This document shows, piece by piece, positions 51,095 through 62,900 of a stretch of 64,000 bases of DNA. The stretch's first letter is position 1. Every line of letters starts with the position of its first letter. A model generated the notes under the pieces. The model made no database searches. It saw only the letters and a program-made list of their open reading frames with translations, and was not told where the DNA came from. Source of the stretch: Cellulomonas soli (GTDB lineage Bacteria > Actinomycetota > Actinomycetes > Actinomycetales > Cellulomonadaceae); the NCBI RefSeq assembly GCF_013409305.1, contig NZ_JACBZJ010000001.1, forward strand, positions 2,914,001-2,978,000. Reading direction: 5' to 3'. The position numbers and the translations under genes were made by a program.

Positions 51095-51212
51095 GGCGGG
51101 ATCCGACGGGCTGTCATCACAGCAAAGCCTGCCCTGACCTGCACAGACGCAGGCGTGCCTTGCCTTCAGGAGGGCATCCTGCCCTTGCCTACGAGCCCCT
51201 CGCGAGCCCCCG

Positions 51213-53771
51213 TCAGAGGGCGCCGACGGCCTCCACGCGCAGGCGGACCTCGCCTGCCTCGTCGGACGCGACGAGGTCCACCACGACGTCGATCCGCCAG
51301 TCGTGATCGCCCTCGGGATCGTCCAGCAGCTGGCGCACGCGCCACGTGCCGGTGCCCGTCGAGACCTGGAACAGACCCGGTCCGCGCGCGGCGGGGCCGG
51401 TGAGGATCTCGTCGTGGTCGTCGTAGAACGGGTCGAGCGCCTGCGCCCAGCGGTCGTTGTCCCAGGCCACGCCGTCGACGTCGGTGTCGCCGAGCGCGGC
51501 CAGCGCGCCGTACTGCTCGCGCGCTGCCATCTCCACGCGGCGGAACAGCGCGCCGCGGACCAGGGCGCGGAACACCCGGGGGTTGGCGGTGATGGGCTCC
51601 GGGGTGTCCTCGTCGGTACCGCCGGGGGCGTCGGCGCCGTGCTCGTCGAGCGGGTTGGCCAGGCGTTCCCACTCGTCGAGCAGGCTCGAGTCGGTGCGCC
51701 GCACCAGGTCGCCGAGCCACTCGATCAGCTCCCACAGTTCCTCGGTGCGGCGCTCGTCGGGCACGGTCTGGCGCAACGCCCGGTAGGCATCGGCGAGGTA
51801 GCGCAGCAGCACGCCCTCGGTGCGGTCCAGCTGGTACACCGAGACGTACTCGGCGAAGGTCATGGCCTTCTCGTGCATCTCGCGCACGACCGACTTGGGG
51901 GACAGGGCCAGGTCGGCGACCCACGGGTTCGTCTGGCGGTAGGTGACGAACGCCGCCTCGAGCAGCTCGGCCAGCGGGCGAGGGTAGGTGACGTCCTCCA
52001 GCAGGGCCATCCGCTGGTCGTAGTCCAGGCCCTCGGCCTTCATGGCCGCCACGGCCTCGCCGCGGGCCCGGTTCTCCTGCGCGGCCAGCACCTGGCGCGG
52101 GTCGTCGAGCGTGGCCTCCAGCACGGAGACGACGTCGTGCGCGTAGGCCGGGTCGTCGCGGTCGAGCAGGTCGAGCGCGGCGTAGGCGAACGGCGAGAGC
52201 GCCTGGTTCAGCGCGAAGTTCGACGGCAGGTCGTGCGTGAGCCGGACGGTGCGGCGGCGCCCGTGCGGGGCGGTGGTGTCCTCGACCCAGGGACGCTCCA
52301 CGACGCCGGACGCGCGCAGCGAGCGGTAGACCGCGATCGCCCGGCGCACGTGCCGACCGCGCGCGCTCTCCGGCTCGTGGTTGTCCATCAGCAGGTGGGT
52401 CATGGCGGCGATCGGGTCGCCCGGGCGGGCCAGCACGTGCAGCACCATCGCGTGGCTGACCGAGAACGAGGACGTCAGGGGCTCCGGCGGGGCGTCGCGC
52501 AGGCGCTCGAACGTCTTGTCCGTCCAGTTGACGAGGCCCTCGGGGGCCTTCTTGCGGACGATCTTCTTCAGCTTGCGCGGGTCGTCGCCCGCCTTCTCCA
52601 GCAGCTTGCGGTTCTCGATGACGTGCTCGGGGGCGAGCACGATGACCTCGCCGACGGTGTCGAAGCCGGCGCGGCCCGCGCGGCCGGCGATCTGGTGGAA
52701 CTCGCGGGCCGTCAGGTGCCGCATGCGCACGCCGTCGTACTTGACCAGCGACGTCAGCAGCACGGTGCGGATCGGCACGTTGATGCCCACGCCCAGGGTG
52801 TCGGTGCCGCACACGACCGGCAGCAGACCCTTCTGGGTGAGGCGCTCGACGACGCGGCGGTACTTGGGCAGCATCCCGGCGTGGTGCACGCCCACGCCGT
52901 GCCGCAGCAGGCGCGAGAGCGTGCGGCCGAACCCGGGCCCGAACCGGAACGCGCCCAGCTCGTCGGCGATCCGGTCCCGCTGCTCCCGGCTGGCCAGCGG
53001 TGTCGAGAGCAGCGACTGCGCGCGCTCCACGGCCTCCTTCTGCGTGAAGTGCACGACGTAGACGGGTGCGCGGCGGGTGCGCACGAGCTCGTCGAGCAGC
53101 TCGTGCAGCGGCTCGATCGCGTAGGCGAACGTCAGCGGCACCGGCCGCTCCGCGTCGGCGACGACGGCCACCGGGGTGCTGGTCCGGCGCTGCAGGTCGT
53201 CCCGGAAGAACGAGACGTCACCGAGCGTGGCCGACATGAGCACCAGCTGCGCGTGCTGCAGCTCGAGCAGCGGCACCTGCCACGCCCAACCGCGCTGCGG
53301 GTCGGAGTAGAAGTGGAACTCGTCCATGACGACCTGCCCGACGTCGGCTGCGTCGCCGTCGCGCAACGCCAGGTTCGCCAGGATCTCCGCGGTGCAGCAG
53401 ATGATCGGGGCCGTCGGGTTGACCGCCGAGTCGCCGGTCATCATGCCGACGTTCGCCGAGCCGAACGCCTCGACCAGGGCGAAGAACTTCTCGCTGACCA
53501 GCGCCTTGAGCGGCGCCGTGTAGTACGTGCGCCGACCCTGCGCGAACGCCACGAAGTGCGCGGCCGCCGCGATCAGCGACTTCCCCGAGCCGGTGGGCGT
53601 CGAGACGATGACGTGCGCGCCTGTCACCAGCTCCAGGAGCGACTCCTCCTGGTGTGGGTACAGCGACAGGCCCTGGTCGGCAGCCCAGCCCGTGAACGCC
53701 GCGTACAGCGCGTCGGCGTCGTGCGGGTCGGCCGGGACGCGATCGGCGAGGGTCGGGGTGGGGGAGGGCAC
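51213..53771 (-). CDS. Ski2-like DEAD/DEAH-box helicase
   Basis: 852 residues. Motif I is IVSTPTGSGKSLIAAAAHFV, with TAPLKALVSEKFFALVEAFG (Ia), VVMDEFHFYSDPQRGWAW (II, DEFH), LVLMSATLGD (III), VVCGTDTLGVGINVPIRTVL (V) and HQIAGRAGRAGFDTVGEVIV (VI). A C-terminal region of about 400 residues without known motifs follows. Similar actinobacterial proteins are annotated as DUF3516 helicases; RNA processing is a reasonable but unproven role. The GTG start is supported by a GAGACT box 7 bases upstream. Confidence 0.9.
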   Translation of the reverse strand: MPSPTPTLADRVPADPHDADALYAAFTGWAADQGLSLYPHQEESLLELVTGAHVIVSTPTGSGKSLIAAAAHFVAFAQGRRTYYTAPLKALVSEKFFALVEAFGSANVGMMTGDSAVNPTAPIICCTAEILANLALRDGDAADVGQVVMDEFHFYSDPQRGWAWQVPLLELQHAQLVLMSATLGDVSFFRDDLQRRTSTPVAVVADAERPVPLTFAYAIEPLHELLDELVRTRRAPVYVVHFTQKEAVERAQSLLSTPLASREQRDRIADELGAFRFGPGFGRTLSRLLRHGVGVHHAGMLPKYRRVVERLTQKGLLPVVCGTDTLGVGINVPIRTVLLTSLVKYDGVRMRHLTAREFHQIAGRAGRAGFDTVGEVIVLAPEHVIENRKLLEKAGDDPRKLKKIVRKKAPEGLVNWTDKTFERLRDAPPEPLTSSFSVSHAMVLHVLARPGDPIAAMTHLLMDNHEPESARGRHVRRAIAVYRSLRASGVVERPWVEDTTAPHGRRRTVRLTHDLPSNFALNQALSPFAYAALDLLDRDDPAYAHDVVSVLEATLDDPRQVLAAQENRARGEAVAAMKAEGLDYDQRMALLEDVTYPRPLAELLEAAFVTYRQTNPWVADLALSPKSVVREMHEKAMTFAEYVSVYQLDRTEGVLLRYLADAYRALRQTVPDERRTEELWELIEWLGDLVRRTDSSLLDEWERLANPLDEHGADAPGGTDEDTPEPITANPRVFRALVRGALFRRVEMAAREQYGALAALGDTDVDGVAWDNDRWAQALDPFYDDHDEILTGPAARGPGLFQVSTGTGTWRVRQLLDDPEGDHDWRIDVVVDLVASDEAGEVRLRVEAVGAL

Positions 53772-53778
53772 GGGGGCG

Positions 53779-53784
53779 AGTCTC
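53779..53784 (-). promoter_or_regulatory. -10-like box for a leaderless helicase transcript
   Basis: GAGACT on the minus strand, 7 bases before GTG 53771. Confidence 0.4.
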
Positions 53785-53874
53785 TCATCGTGGGCGCAGA
53801 AAGGCCCCGGCCGCAGTCGTTCAGGGGGTGCCCGTGTCGCGTGCCTATTGGCGCCGAGCGACAGTCGATGTCAA

Positions 53875-53890
53875 CGTGACAAGCGTCACA
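53875..53890. promoter_or_regulatory. CRP/GlxR-like binding site candidate upstream of the rhs locus
   Basis: CGTGACAAGCGTCACA fits TGTGA-N6-TCACA at 9 of 10 positions. It lies in the 219-bp gap between the helicase gene and the secreted-protein/rhs gene pair, about 100 bp before the first rhs-locus ATG. No other feature of that gap is recognised. Confidence 0.45.
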
Positions 53891-53990
53891 CAGGTGAGTC
53901 TCAGTTGCTCGGAAAACGGCGTCCTGCCTGCACGGACACGCAGTACGTTCCTGCGACAGGACGAGGTTGTCCGCGAGCGACGGGGGAGAC

Positions 53991-56894
53991 ATGGCTCTGC
54001 ACGAGGCGGTTGGGATGCGACGGGGGCTGCGCTCCTTCGTGCTGGTCGCGGTGGGCGCCCTGAGTGTGGTGAGCGCTGTATGCCCGCCGCCTGCTGCCGC
54101 TGCCGACGACGTGTCTGCGCCGTCGTCGGCGTGCCGAGAGTCGACCGCGCTCGAAGCGGAGGCCGTGGATCTCGCGGCAGCGTGCGGGGCCGATGTCGAG
54201 GTCACCTCATCGCGAACCGAGTGGGACACGCTGTACGCGCAGCCGGACGGAACGATGCGTTGGGACGCCTCGGCCACTGCGGTCCGGACGTTGCTCGACG
54301 ACCAATGGGCCCCCGTGGACAACACGCTCGTCGCCTCGGGCAGCGGTTTCGAGGTCGCGGCCCCCGTGACGGCGATGACCTTCAGTGACGGCGCCCCGGG
54401 CATCCCTCTCGTGAGCCTGCAGCGTGACGGTCATTCCATGACCTTCGACGTGTCGCTCGACCTGCCCGCGCCGACGGTGGACGGACCTCGGCTGACCTAC
54501 ACGGACGTGCTGCCGGGCGTGGATCTCCTCGTGACCGTGAACGCCGATGCGACGGGGTTCTCCGAGGTTCTGCGGGTGGAGGACGCGCACGCAGCGGCCG
54601 ACCCGCGCCTCGCCGAGCTGACCTTCCCGGTCACGACGACCTCAGACCTGGATCTCGAGGGTGCCGGAGGAGGGTTCGTCGCGCTGGACGGGGCCGGCGA
54701 GAGGGTGTTCTCGAGCCCGACCCCCGCGATGTGGGACTCGACGCAGGCGACCACCCGGACCGCGCAACCGCTCGCCCTGCTGGGGCTCGGACGTGTCGGT
54801 GCTCAGCTCGCCACGGTGGGCCCCACACCGGTGGCCGCAGAGGCGCCGGCCGCGGGTGGTGACCGCGCGGTGGCACCGATCGGTGGGGAGAACGTCGCCT
54901 GGATGCCCGCGAAGGTGTCCACCGACGCGGTCACCATCACGCCAGACGCGCAGCTGCTCGCCGATCCCGAGACGACGTGGCCGGTCTACATCGATCCCTC
55001 CATCAGCGGCTCACGCAACATGTGGACCGCCGTGCGCGACGTGTTTGGGCAGGACTACGGGTTCGACCCGGACCAAGGAGTCGGCCTGTGCAGCCGTGCG
55101 ACGACGACCTCATGCTCGGCCACGTTCAAGAGCAGGTTGCTGTGGACGTTCACGGGTCTGGGCGAGATCGGCGCACTGACCTCGAACCAGATTGTCTCGG
55201 CGACGTTCGCTGCTGTCGGCACGAACGCCTACGACTGCACCCCGCGCCCCGTCACGCTCTACAGAGTCGGCGACTTCAACTCCTCGACACCGTGGCCCGG
55301 TGGCACGCTCTGGGAGGCGATGAGCACGGTGACGTTCGTGGCCAAGTCTTCCTGCGCGGGCCAGCCGGTGCGATGGATCGAGTTCGACGCGACCGCGCAG
55401 GCAAGGGCGATCGCGGACGCGAACACCGCGCAGGGCTCCTTGGGCCTGGCGGTCGACGAGTCGAGCATGGCGTACTGGAAGCGGTTCCGGAACGACGCGA
55501 CGTTCTCGATCACCTACAACCGTCCGCCGTCGACGCCGACTGGCCTGTCGTTGACGGTCGGGGCAGCGGTCAAGAGCTGCGGATCCTGGATCAACAGCAG
55601 GACGCCGACGTTGAGTGCCACGGTGGACGACCCGGACGGCGGCAACCTGCAGGCGTACTTCGATGTGTTCAGTACTTCGGGTGCCGTGTACACCCCGGGA
55701 CTGACGACTGCGAAGGCAGCCGGCTCTGTCCACACTCAGGCTGTGCCTTCGGGCAGCCTGAGCGACGGTGACGGCTACCAGTTCCGCGTCGTCGCCCTGG
55801 ACTCCGGTGGTCTCCTGGGCGGAGCCTCGTTCTGCCAGTTCGGGATCGACACCGTCGCACCCGTCGCTCCGGTGATCGCACCGGCGACGGCGACCAGCTA
55901 TCCGGTCAAGTACGTCGAGGGCGCGTGGGCTGGCGGGCTCCACCAAGTCGGTGGCTTCGCCGTCTCCGCGGGCACGTCGACCGACGTCCTGTCCTACAAG
56001 TACTCCTTCAACAACACCGCATTGTCGAGCTCTGTCTCCGGTTCCGCAGCGACGCTGACCTTCAGCCCCGACCAAGTCGGCCCGCAGACCCTGCGCGTGC
56101 AGGCGGTCGACCGTGCCGGCAACGTCAGCCCGGTCAGCCTCTACACCTTCAACGTCGACTTCCCGGTCACGTCGGCGCAGTGGTCGTTGGACGAGGGCAG
56201 CGGCACGGTCGCGAGGAGTTCGGTGGCAGCTGACGGCAGCCCCCTGCTCAACCTGGCCGGCGCGACATCCTGGGTCGACGGACCGCTCGTCCCGTTCGGC
56301 GCGGTGGACGACAGGGCTCTGCACTTCGGCGCGCTCGCCGATCGGGCGGTCACGGCCGGCCCGGTCGTCTCGACCGCGGGGAGCTTCGCGGTGCTGGCCA
56401 CGGTGCGGCTGGACTCGCTGCCGGCCGCCACGGCCACCGCCGTAGGCCAGGACGGTCGTGACTTCAGCGGGTTCGAGCTCGGATACCGCGCGGATGCGAC
56501 CTGTGCGGGCGGAATGTCGTCCTGCTGGTACTTCTCGATGCGGACCGCGGACACGGCGGGAGGCGCCGTCCAGGTGGCTTCACCGGCCGCAACGGTCGCC
56601 GGGGAGTGGGTCAGCCTCGTGGCGATGCACGATGCAAGCACGGGGCTGGTGGAACTCTCTGTGTGCACCCCCTTCGGCGATCCGACTCCGTCAGCTCTTG
56701 TCACCGCGCCATATGCGTCGACCTGGCGGGCCTCGGGGCCCCTCCGCGTCGGTGGTGCACTGTCTGCAGGAGCACCCGTCGCAGCCTGGCCCGGCGACGT
56801 CGCTGACGTGCAGCTCTTGGCAGGCACGGTGGACGAGAGCGCCATTCGCCGTGCGTGCAGCCCGGCAGCGAGCGGCACGGCGGGCACGGAGTGA
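53991..56894 (+). CDS. Secreted DNRLRE/LamG-type protein, partner of the RHS protein
   Basis: 967 residues from ATG 53991. The N-terminal signal peptide ends near ALSVVSAVCPPPAAAADDVS. A domain of about 300 residues follows, with TSSRTEWDTLYAQPDGTMRW and YIDPSISGSRNMWTAVRDVF, then a DNRLRE-like region (VSATFAAVGTNAYDC ... IEFDATAQARAIADANTAQG), Ig/FnIII-like repeats, and a C-terminal LamG fold (AQWSLDEGSGTVARSSVAAD, ADVQLLAGTVDESAIRRACS). Proteins like this commonly precede large RHS genes in actinobacteria. ATG 54015 is an alternative start with a shorter signal. Exported and probably cell-surface; exact role unknown. Confidence 0.78.
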   Translation: MALHEAVGMRRGLRSFVLVAVGALSVVSAVCPPPAAAADDVSAPSSACRESTALEAEAVDLAAACGADVEVTSSRTEWDTLYAQPDGTMRWDASATAVRTLLDDQWAPVDNTLVASGSGFEVAAPVTAMTFSDGAPGIPLVSLQRDGHSMTFDVSLDLPAPTVDGPRLTYTDVLPGVDLLVTVNADATGFSEVLRVEDAHAAADPRLAELTFPVTTTSDLDLEGAGGGFVALDGAGERVFSSPTPAMWDSTQATTRTAQPLALLGLGRVGAQLATVGPTPVAAEAPAAGGDRAVAPIGGENVAWMPAKVSTDAVTITPDAQLLADPETTWPVYIDPSISGSRNMWTAVRDVFGQDYGFDPDQGVGLCSRATTTSCSATFKSRLLWTFTGLGEIGALTSNQIVSATFAAVGTNAYDCTPRPVTLYRVGDFNSSTPWPGGTLWEAMSTVTFVAKSSCAGQPVRWIEFDATAQARAIADANTAQGSLGLAVDESSMAYWKRFRNDATFSITYNRPPSTPTGLSLTVGAAVKSCGSWINSRTPTLSATVDDPDGGNLQAYFDVFSTSGAVYTPGLTTAKAAGSVHTQAVPSGSLSDGDGYQFRVVALDSGGLLGGASFCQFGIDTVAPVAPVIAPATATSYPVKYVEGAWAGGLHQVGGFAVSAGTSTDVLSYKYSFNNTALSSSVSGSAATLTFSPDQVGPQTLRVQAVDRAGNVSPVSLYTFNVDFPVTSAQWSLDEGSGTVARSSVAADGSPLLNLAGATSWVDGPLVPFGAVDDRALHFGALADRAVTAGPVVSTAGSFAVLATVRLDSLPAATATAVGQDGRDFSGFELGYRADATCAGGMSSCWYFSMRTADTAGGAVQVASPAATVAGEWVSLVAMHDASTGLVELSVCTPFGDPTPSALVTAPYASTWRASGPLRVGGALSAGAPVAAWPGDVADVQLLAGTVDESAIRRACSPAASGTAGTE

Positions 56895-56935
56895 GGCGGA
56901 CGACCGGGCCGAACGACGAGCGAGAGGTGCGCCTG

Positions 56936-59900
56936 ATGACACGGACGTCATGGTGGATCCGGGGCGTCGCCATGGCGGCTGTCATGGCATCGGTGGCGGT
57001 CGGCGGGCCGGCGGTGGCTGGTGAGTCGGCTCCTGCCTTGCCGAGTGACGCTGAACGCCTAGCGCAGAGCCTGAAGTTCGCCCCCGAGGTGGAGCGGACG
57101 GAGGCGATCGGCTCCACCGAGATCGGGGACGAGTCCGGTGCGTCCGTCCAGCTCATCTCGGAGAAACCTGCCGAGGTGAGCTGGCCGGACGGGTCGGGCG
57201 TCCAGGTGGACATGACGCCGGTCGACGGGCTCGCCTGGTCCGAGGCCGCGGACGGGGTCGTCCTTGCGCGGCCCTCGGACCCGCTCGTCACGCAGGACGG
57301 CCTGCTCCCTGCAGCGGGCGAGCGGGCGCCATCGGATGTGGACCTCGCAGTCCTCGACCAGAAGGCCGCCAGAGCCGCTGGCGTCGCCGGAGTCGTGCTG
57401 CAGGTCGGGGAGCCTTCGACGGACGCCGAGGCTCGGTCGGCGGACCCCACGACATCCGGTGCCGGCGGGGTCGAGCTGGCGCTCGACTACTCCGGATTCG
57501 CTGGCGCCTACGGCGGTGACTGGGCTTCGCGGCTCCACCTGGTCACCTTGCCGGACTGCGCGCTGACCACGCCGGAGAAGGCAGCATGCCGCGAGCAGAT
57601 TCCCGTCGCGTCGTCGAACGACGTCGAGTCGAGCACGGTCACCGCGACCGTGGCGGCGGCCTCGTTCGGCGTGCTGGCGGTGACCGCGGCTGCCTCGGGT
57701 TCGACGGGCAACTGGTCAGCGACGCCGTTGTCTCCCTCGGCGGCGTGGCAGGTCTCGGCTCAGACCGGTGACTTCACGTGGTCATACCCCTTCCGGGTGC
57801 CACCCGTGGCGGCAGGGCCGAGCCCTGACCTGTCGGTGTCGTACTCCGCCGGTTCGTTGGATGGCAGGGTCGCCTCCACCAACAACCAGACGTCGTGGAT
57901 CGGTGACGGCTGGGACATGACTGCCGGGTACGTCGAACGCAGCTACGTTCCGTGCTCGCAGGACATGGCCGGCGGCAACAACGCAAGCCGGGCGACGGGT
58001 GACCTGTGCTGGTCGACCGACAACGCGACGCTCGTGCTCGGCGGGGCATCCGGCGAACTGGTCAAGGACGCCGCGACCGGGGCCTGGCACGTGAAGTCCG
58101 ATGACGGGACCAAGATCGAGCACCTCACCGGGGGTTGGAACACCGACAACGACGGGGAGTTCTGGAAGGTCACGACGCTCGACGGTACCCAGTACTTCTT
58201 CGGCCGGGGTCGGCGCTCCGCGACCGACACGACAGCGCTCAACTCGGCCTGGACCGTCCCGGTGTTCGGCAACCAGGCAGGCGAGCCCTGCTATAGCGCC
58301 TCCTTCGCCTCCGCTTACTGCACGCAGGCCTGGCGGTGGAACCTGGAGTACGTCGTCGACACGTCGGGCAACTCGCTGACGTACTTCTACGACACCGAGA
58401 CGAACTCTTACGGACGCAACCTGAACCAGGCAGTGTCCAACTACGTGCGCGGCGGCTACCTGACGCGCGTCGAGTACGGGCAGCGCGTGGGTTCCGAGAC
58501 GGCTTCGAGCGCGCCTGACCGGGTCGAGTTCACCGTGGCTGAGCGGTGCCTGCCGTCGGGGTCGGTCACCTGTGATCCTGCTCAGCTCACCGCGGCAAGT
58601 GCCGCCTCGTGGCCCGACGTGCCCTTCGACCTGATCTGCACCTCGACGACGTCGTGCCCAGCCCAGACTTCGCCATCCTTCTTCACGCGCAAGCGGCTGA
58701 CGACCGTGACCACCAAGGTACTGTCGGGCACGGCCTACCAGAGCGTGGACTCCTGGACGCTGGCGCACACCTTCCCGGATCCCGGTGACTCGACGAACGC
58801 GGCATTGTGGCTGTCGTCCATCAGCCACTCGGGTCTCGTGGGTGCGGCGATCGCGCTGCCGAAGGTCGAGTTCAGCGGTGTCCAGATGGCCAACCGGGTG
58901 GACCTGACCGGTGATGCCGGTCCGCCGATGAACCGATTCCGGGTCAACGCTGTCCACACTGAGTCCGGTGCGACGATCTCCGTCAACTACACCCCGCAGG
59001 ACTGCACCCCCGGCTCGCTGCCGCCGTCGCCCGATTCCAACACGCGCCGCTGCTTCCCGGTGACCTGGGTCCCGGAAGGCACTGGGGGTCCGATCACGGA
59101 GTACTTCCACAAGTACCTGGTCGACTCGGTGGTGGCAGACGCCGGCGACTCCGTCTCAGAGGCCACTGAGACGCATTACTCCTACGTCGGCGACCCGGCG
59201 TGGCACTACGACGACAACCCAGTGGTGCCGGCCTCGTACCGGACTTGGTCCCAGTTCCGGGGCTACGACACGGTCGACGTGATCACCGGAGCGCCCAGCG
59301 CGCCCCAACGGTCCCAGGTGCGGTACCGCTACTTCCGCGGTATGGACGGGGACCACCTGGCCTCCGGGGAGGGTCGTAGCGTCACCGTCGACGGCCTCGC
59401 CGACCAGGAGCGGCTCAACGGATTCGTCCGTGAGCAGGTCACCTACGACGGTGTCGGCGGCGCGGTGGTGTCGTCGCAGGTCAGTACGCCATGGATCTCG
59501 GCTGCGACTGCGACTGCTGCGAACGGGACGACAGCCTCACTGCTGGCCGTCGGCGCGAGCGAGCAGCGGACCGCCGCCTCGCAGCTTCCCGGGGGGCTGC
59601 GCGTGACGCGCACGCTGACGACTTACGACGCCGTGTACGGGCTGCCGACCCAGGTCGACGACCAGGGCGACACCTCGACCGCGACCGACGACCGGTGCAC
59701 TCGCCTGGAGTATGCACGCAGCACGACCGCGTTCATCGTCTCGACTGTGATGCGCACCGAGACGGTCGCTGTCGGGTGCGGGATGACCCCGGCGCGGCCC
59801 GGCGACGTGGTGTCGGACCAGCGCATCCTCTACGACGGCGGAGCTTACGGCGCAGCGCCCACACGCGGCCTGGCGACCACGACGCAGGTCGCGTCCGGGT

Positions 59901-62900
59901 TCGCCGGTGCGACGCCGACGTACCTGACGCAGTCCTCGAGCACCTACGACGCACTGGGCCGAGTCCTCACTGTGGCTGACGCCCTCGGACGGACCACGAC
60001 GACGGCGTACACCCCGGCTGCGAGCGGTCCGCTGACCAAGACCGTCGTGACATCACCGGACCCTGACGGCACCGGTCCGGCGACCGCGCTGGCGACCACG
60101 ACCGTCGTGAACCCGGCATGGGGTGCGTCCACGTCGGAGACGGACGCGAACGGCAAGATCACGACGGTGATGTACGACGCTCTGGGTCGGCGCACCGCAG
60201 TCTGGCTGCCTGGGCGCGCTCAGGCCACGCAGAGCGCGAGTGCGACCTACGAGTACACGGTGTCCTCGACCGCGCCGGATGCGATCACGACGAAGACCCT
60301 GGGCGCTCTGGAGACGTACCAGACGACCGTCGAACTGTTCGACGGTCTGGAGCGCTCGCGGCAGACGCAGTCTCCCTCGCTCGCGCGAGACACGGCAGGT
60401 CGCGTTGTGACGGACACCGTCTACGACAGTCGTGGACTTGTGGTGCTCACCAACGGTTCGTGGTTCACCTCGGGCGACCCTTCGTCGACGATGGTCGCTC
60501 CGACCGAGGCCGTGCCCTCGAGAGCCCGGTACGTCTACGACGGTGCCGGACGCCAGGTGGCGCAGATCGCCGATGTCGCCGATGCGGAGCAGTGGCGGAC
60601 GACGACGAGCTACGACGGTGACCGGGTCTCGACCGACCCGCCCACCGGCGGCGTCGCCCAGACGACGATCACCGACGCGCGCGGCCGGACGACCGAGCTG
60701 CGGCAGTACACGGGTGGCGCGCCGACCGGCACGTACCAGGCCACGACCTACGGCTACGACAAGGCCGGCAACTTGACGAACGTCAAGGACGCGGCCGGCA
60801 ACGCGTGGACGTACACCTACGACCTGCTCGGTCGGCAGACGGCATCCTCAGACCCTGACAAGGGCACGACGTCGAGCACGTACGACAACGGCGGCCAGGT
60901 CGTCACCACGACGGATGCGCGCAGTACGACGCTCGCGTACACGTACGACGCGTTGGGGCGCAAGACGACCGAGCGGTCCGGCTCGGTCACCGGGACGGTG
61001 CTGGCGCGCTGGACGTACGACACGCTGGCCAAGGGGCAGCTGACGTCGTCCACGCGGTACCAGGGCTCGGACGCCTACGTCACGGCGGTGACCGGGTACG
61101 ACGCGGGCTACCGCCCGCTGGGGCAGTCGGTCACGATCCCGGCGTCGGAAGGCGCGCTCGCGGCGACGTACACCACGTCGTACACCTACACGGTCGACGG
61201 GCAGGTCAAGACGACCAAGCTCCCCGCGGCGGGCAGCCTCATCTCGGAGACGGTGACGACCTCCTATGACGCCGCCAACATGCCGCAGTGGGTGACGGGC
61301 GGTGGCGGCTGGGGCATGTACGTCGCCGGCTCCACGTACTCCTCGTACGGCCAGCTGTTGCAGATGGACCTGGGCAACACGACGGCGGACTACGTCAACT
61401 ACGACTACGAGCAGGGCACGCAGCGGTTGGCGCGCACATGGTTGGTGCGTCGGGGGGTGACGGGCAACGACCTGGACATCTCCTACACCTACGATGCCGC
61501 GGGCAACCCGACGTCGGCGGCGAACTCGCCGACGGACGAGCCGGTTGACGCCCAGTGCTACGGGTATGACGGTCTGGACCGGTTGGCGTCGGCGTGGACG
61601 CCGGCGAACGGGTCGTGCGTGGGCCCGGTGACGGTGGCGAGCCTGGGTGGCCCGGCGCCGTACTGGTCGCAGTACTCCTTCGACGCGGCGGGGAACCGGG
61701 TCGGTGAGGTCTCGCATGCGGTGGCGGGTGACACGACGAGTACGTACACCTACCCGGTGGCGGGTGCGGCGCGGCCGCATGCGGTGACGTCGGTCGCGAG
61801 TAGTGGTCCGGCGGGTTCGAGCGAGTCGTCGTACGGTTATGACGCGGTGGGGAACACGACGTCGCGGGCGGTGGCTGGGGAGCAGTCGCAGTCGTTGTCG
61901 TGGGATGCGCAGGGTCGTCTGGCGTCGGTGACGGCGGACGGTGAGACGGCGTCGTATGTGTATGCGGCGGATGGGTCGCGGTTGGTGCGTCGTCAGGGTG
62001 GGACGAGCACGGTGTATCTGCCCGGTGGGCAGGAGGTGACGCTGTCGGCGGCGTCGGGGACGGTCTCGGCGGTGCGGTACTACTCGTTCGCGGGTCAGAC
62101 GGTGGCGGTGCGCACGGGTATGGCGGGTTCGAGTGTGTCGAGCCTGGTCAATGACCCGCATGGGAGTGCTCAGCTGCAGATCGCGAACGGGTCGGGGGTG
62201 TTGAGCGAGCAGCGTCTGGATCCGTTCGGTGTGGTTCGTGGGTCGGCCTCGTCGTGGACGGGTGATCACGGGTTCTTGGGTAAGCCGGTCGATGGGTCGG
62301 GTCTGAGTGCGGTGGGGGCGCGCTACTACGAGGCGTCGGTGGGCAGGTTCGTCTCGGTGGACCCGGTGATGGATCTGTCCAACCCTCAGCAGTGGGCGGC
62401 GTACTCCTACGCGAACAACAACCCCGTCACCTACTGCGACCCGACGGGGCTGCTGGCACCCGTCGGCGACTGGGGTAAGGGCCCCTCCCGGTACACACCG
62501 GCACGGGCGAACACCCCCGCGGCCCCGACCACGACGGTGCATCCACCGGTTCATCACGACTCGTTCAGCACGCGCCTGAAGAACTCCCTGCAGGGCGCGT
62601 ACGTCGGGGCCGTCAACGGTGGCGCTTCCGTCGTGAACGCGATGGCGCAGCACCCTGAGGACTTGGTGATGTGGGGGCTCGGGGCAGCGACTATGTGTTG
62701 GGGCGCCGGCATGGAGGTCGGCGGCGTGGCCCTCGATGCGACCGGAGTCGGCGCAGCGGTCGGGATTCCCATCAACATCCTCGGTGTCGGTGTCATCTCG
62801 ATCGGCGCCGGCATGGCTGCGAGCGGTACCCTCGACCTGCTCGCCCACGCTAACGGCGATAGTCGCGTCGAAGTCATGACCCGCGACAGCGAGGCCTCAA

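Noticed and set aside
60848..62848. A 666-codon minus-strand frame opposite the rhs core
   Set aside because: Arg-rich shadow of the YD repeats; the plus-strand frame carries the RHS signatures.
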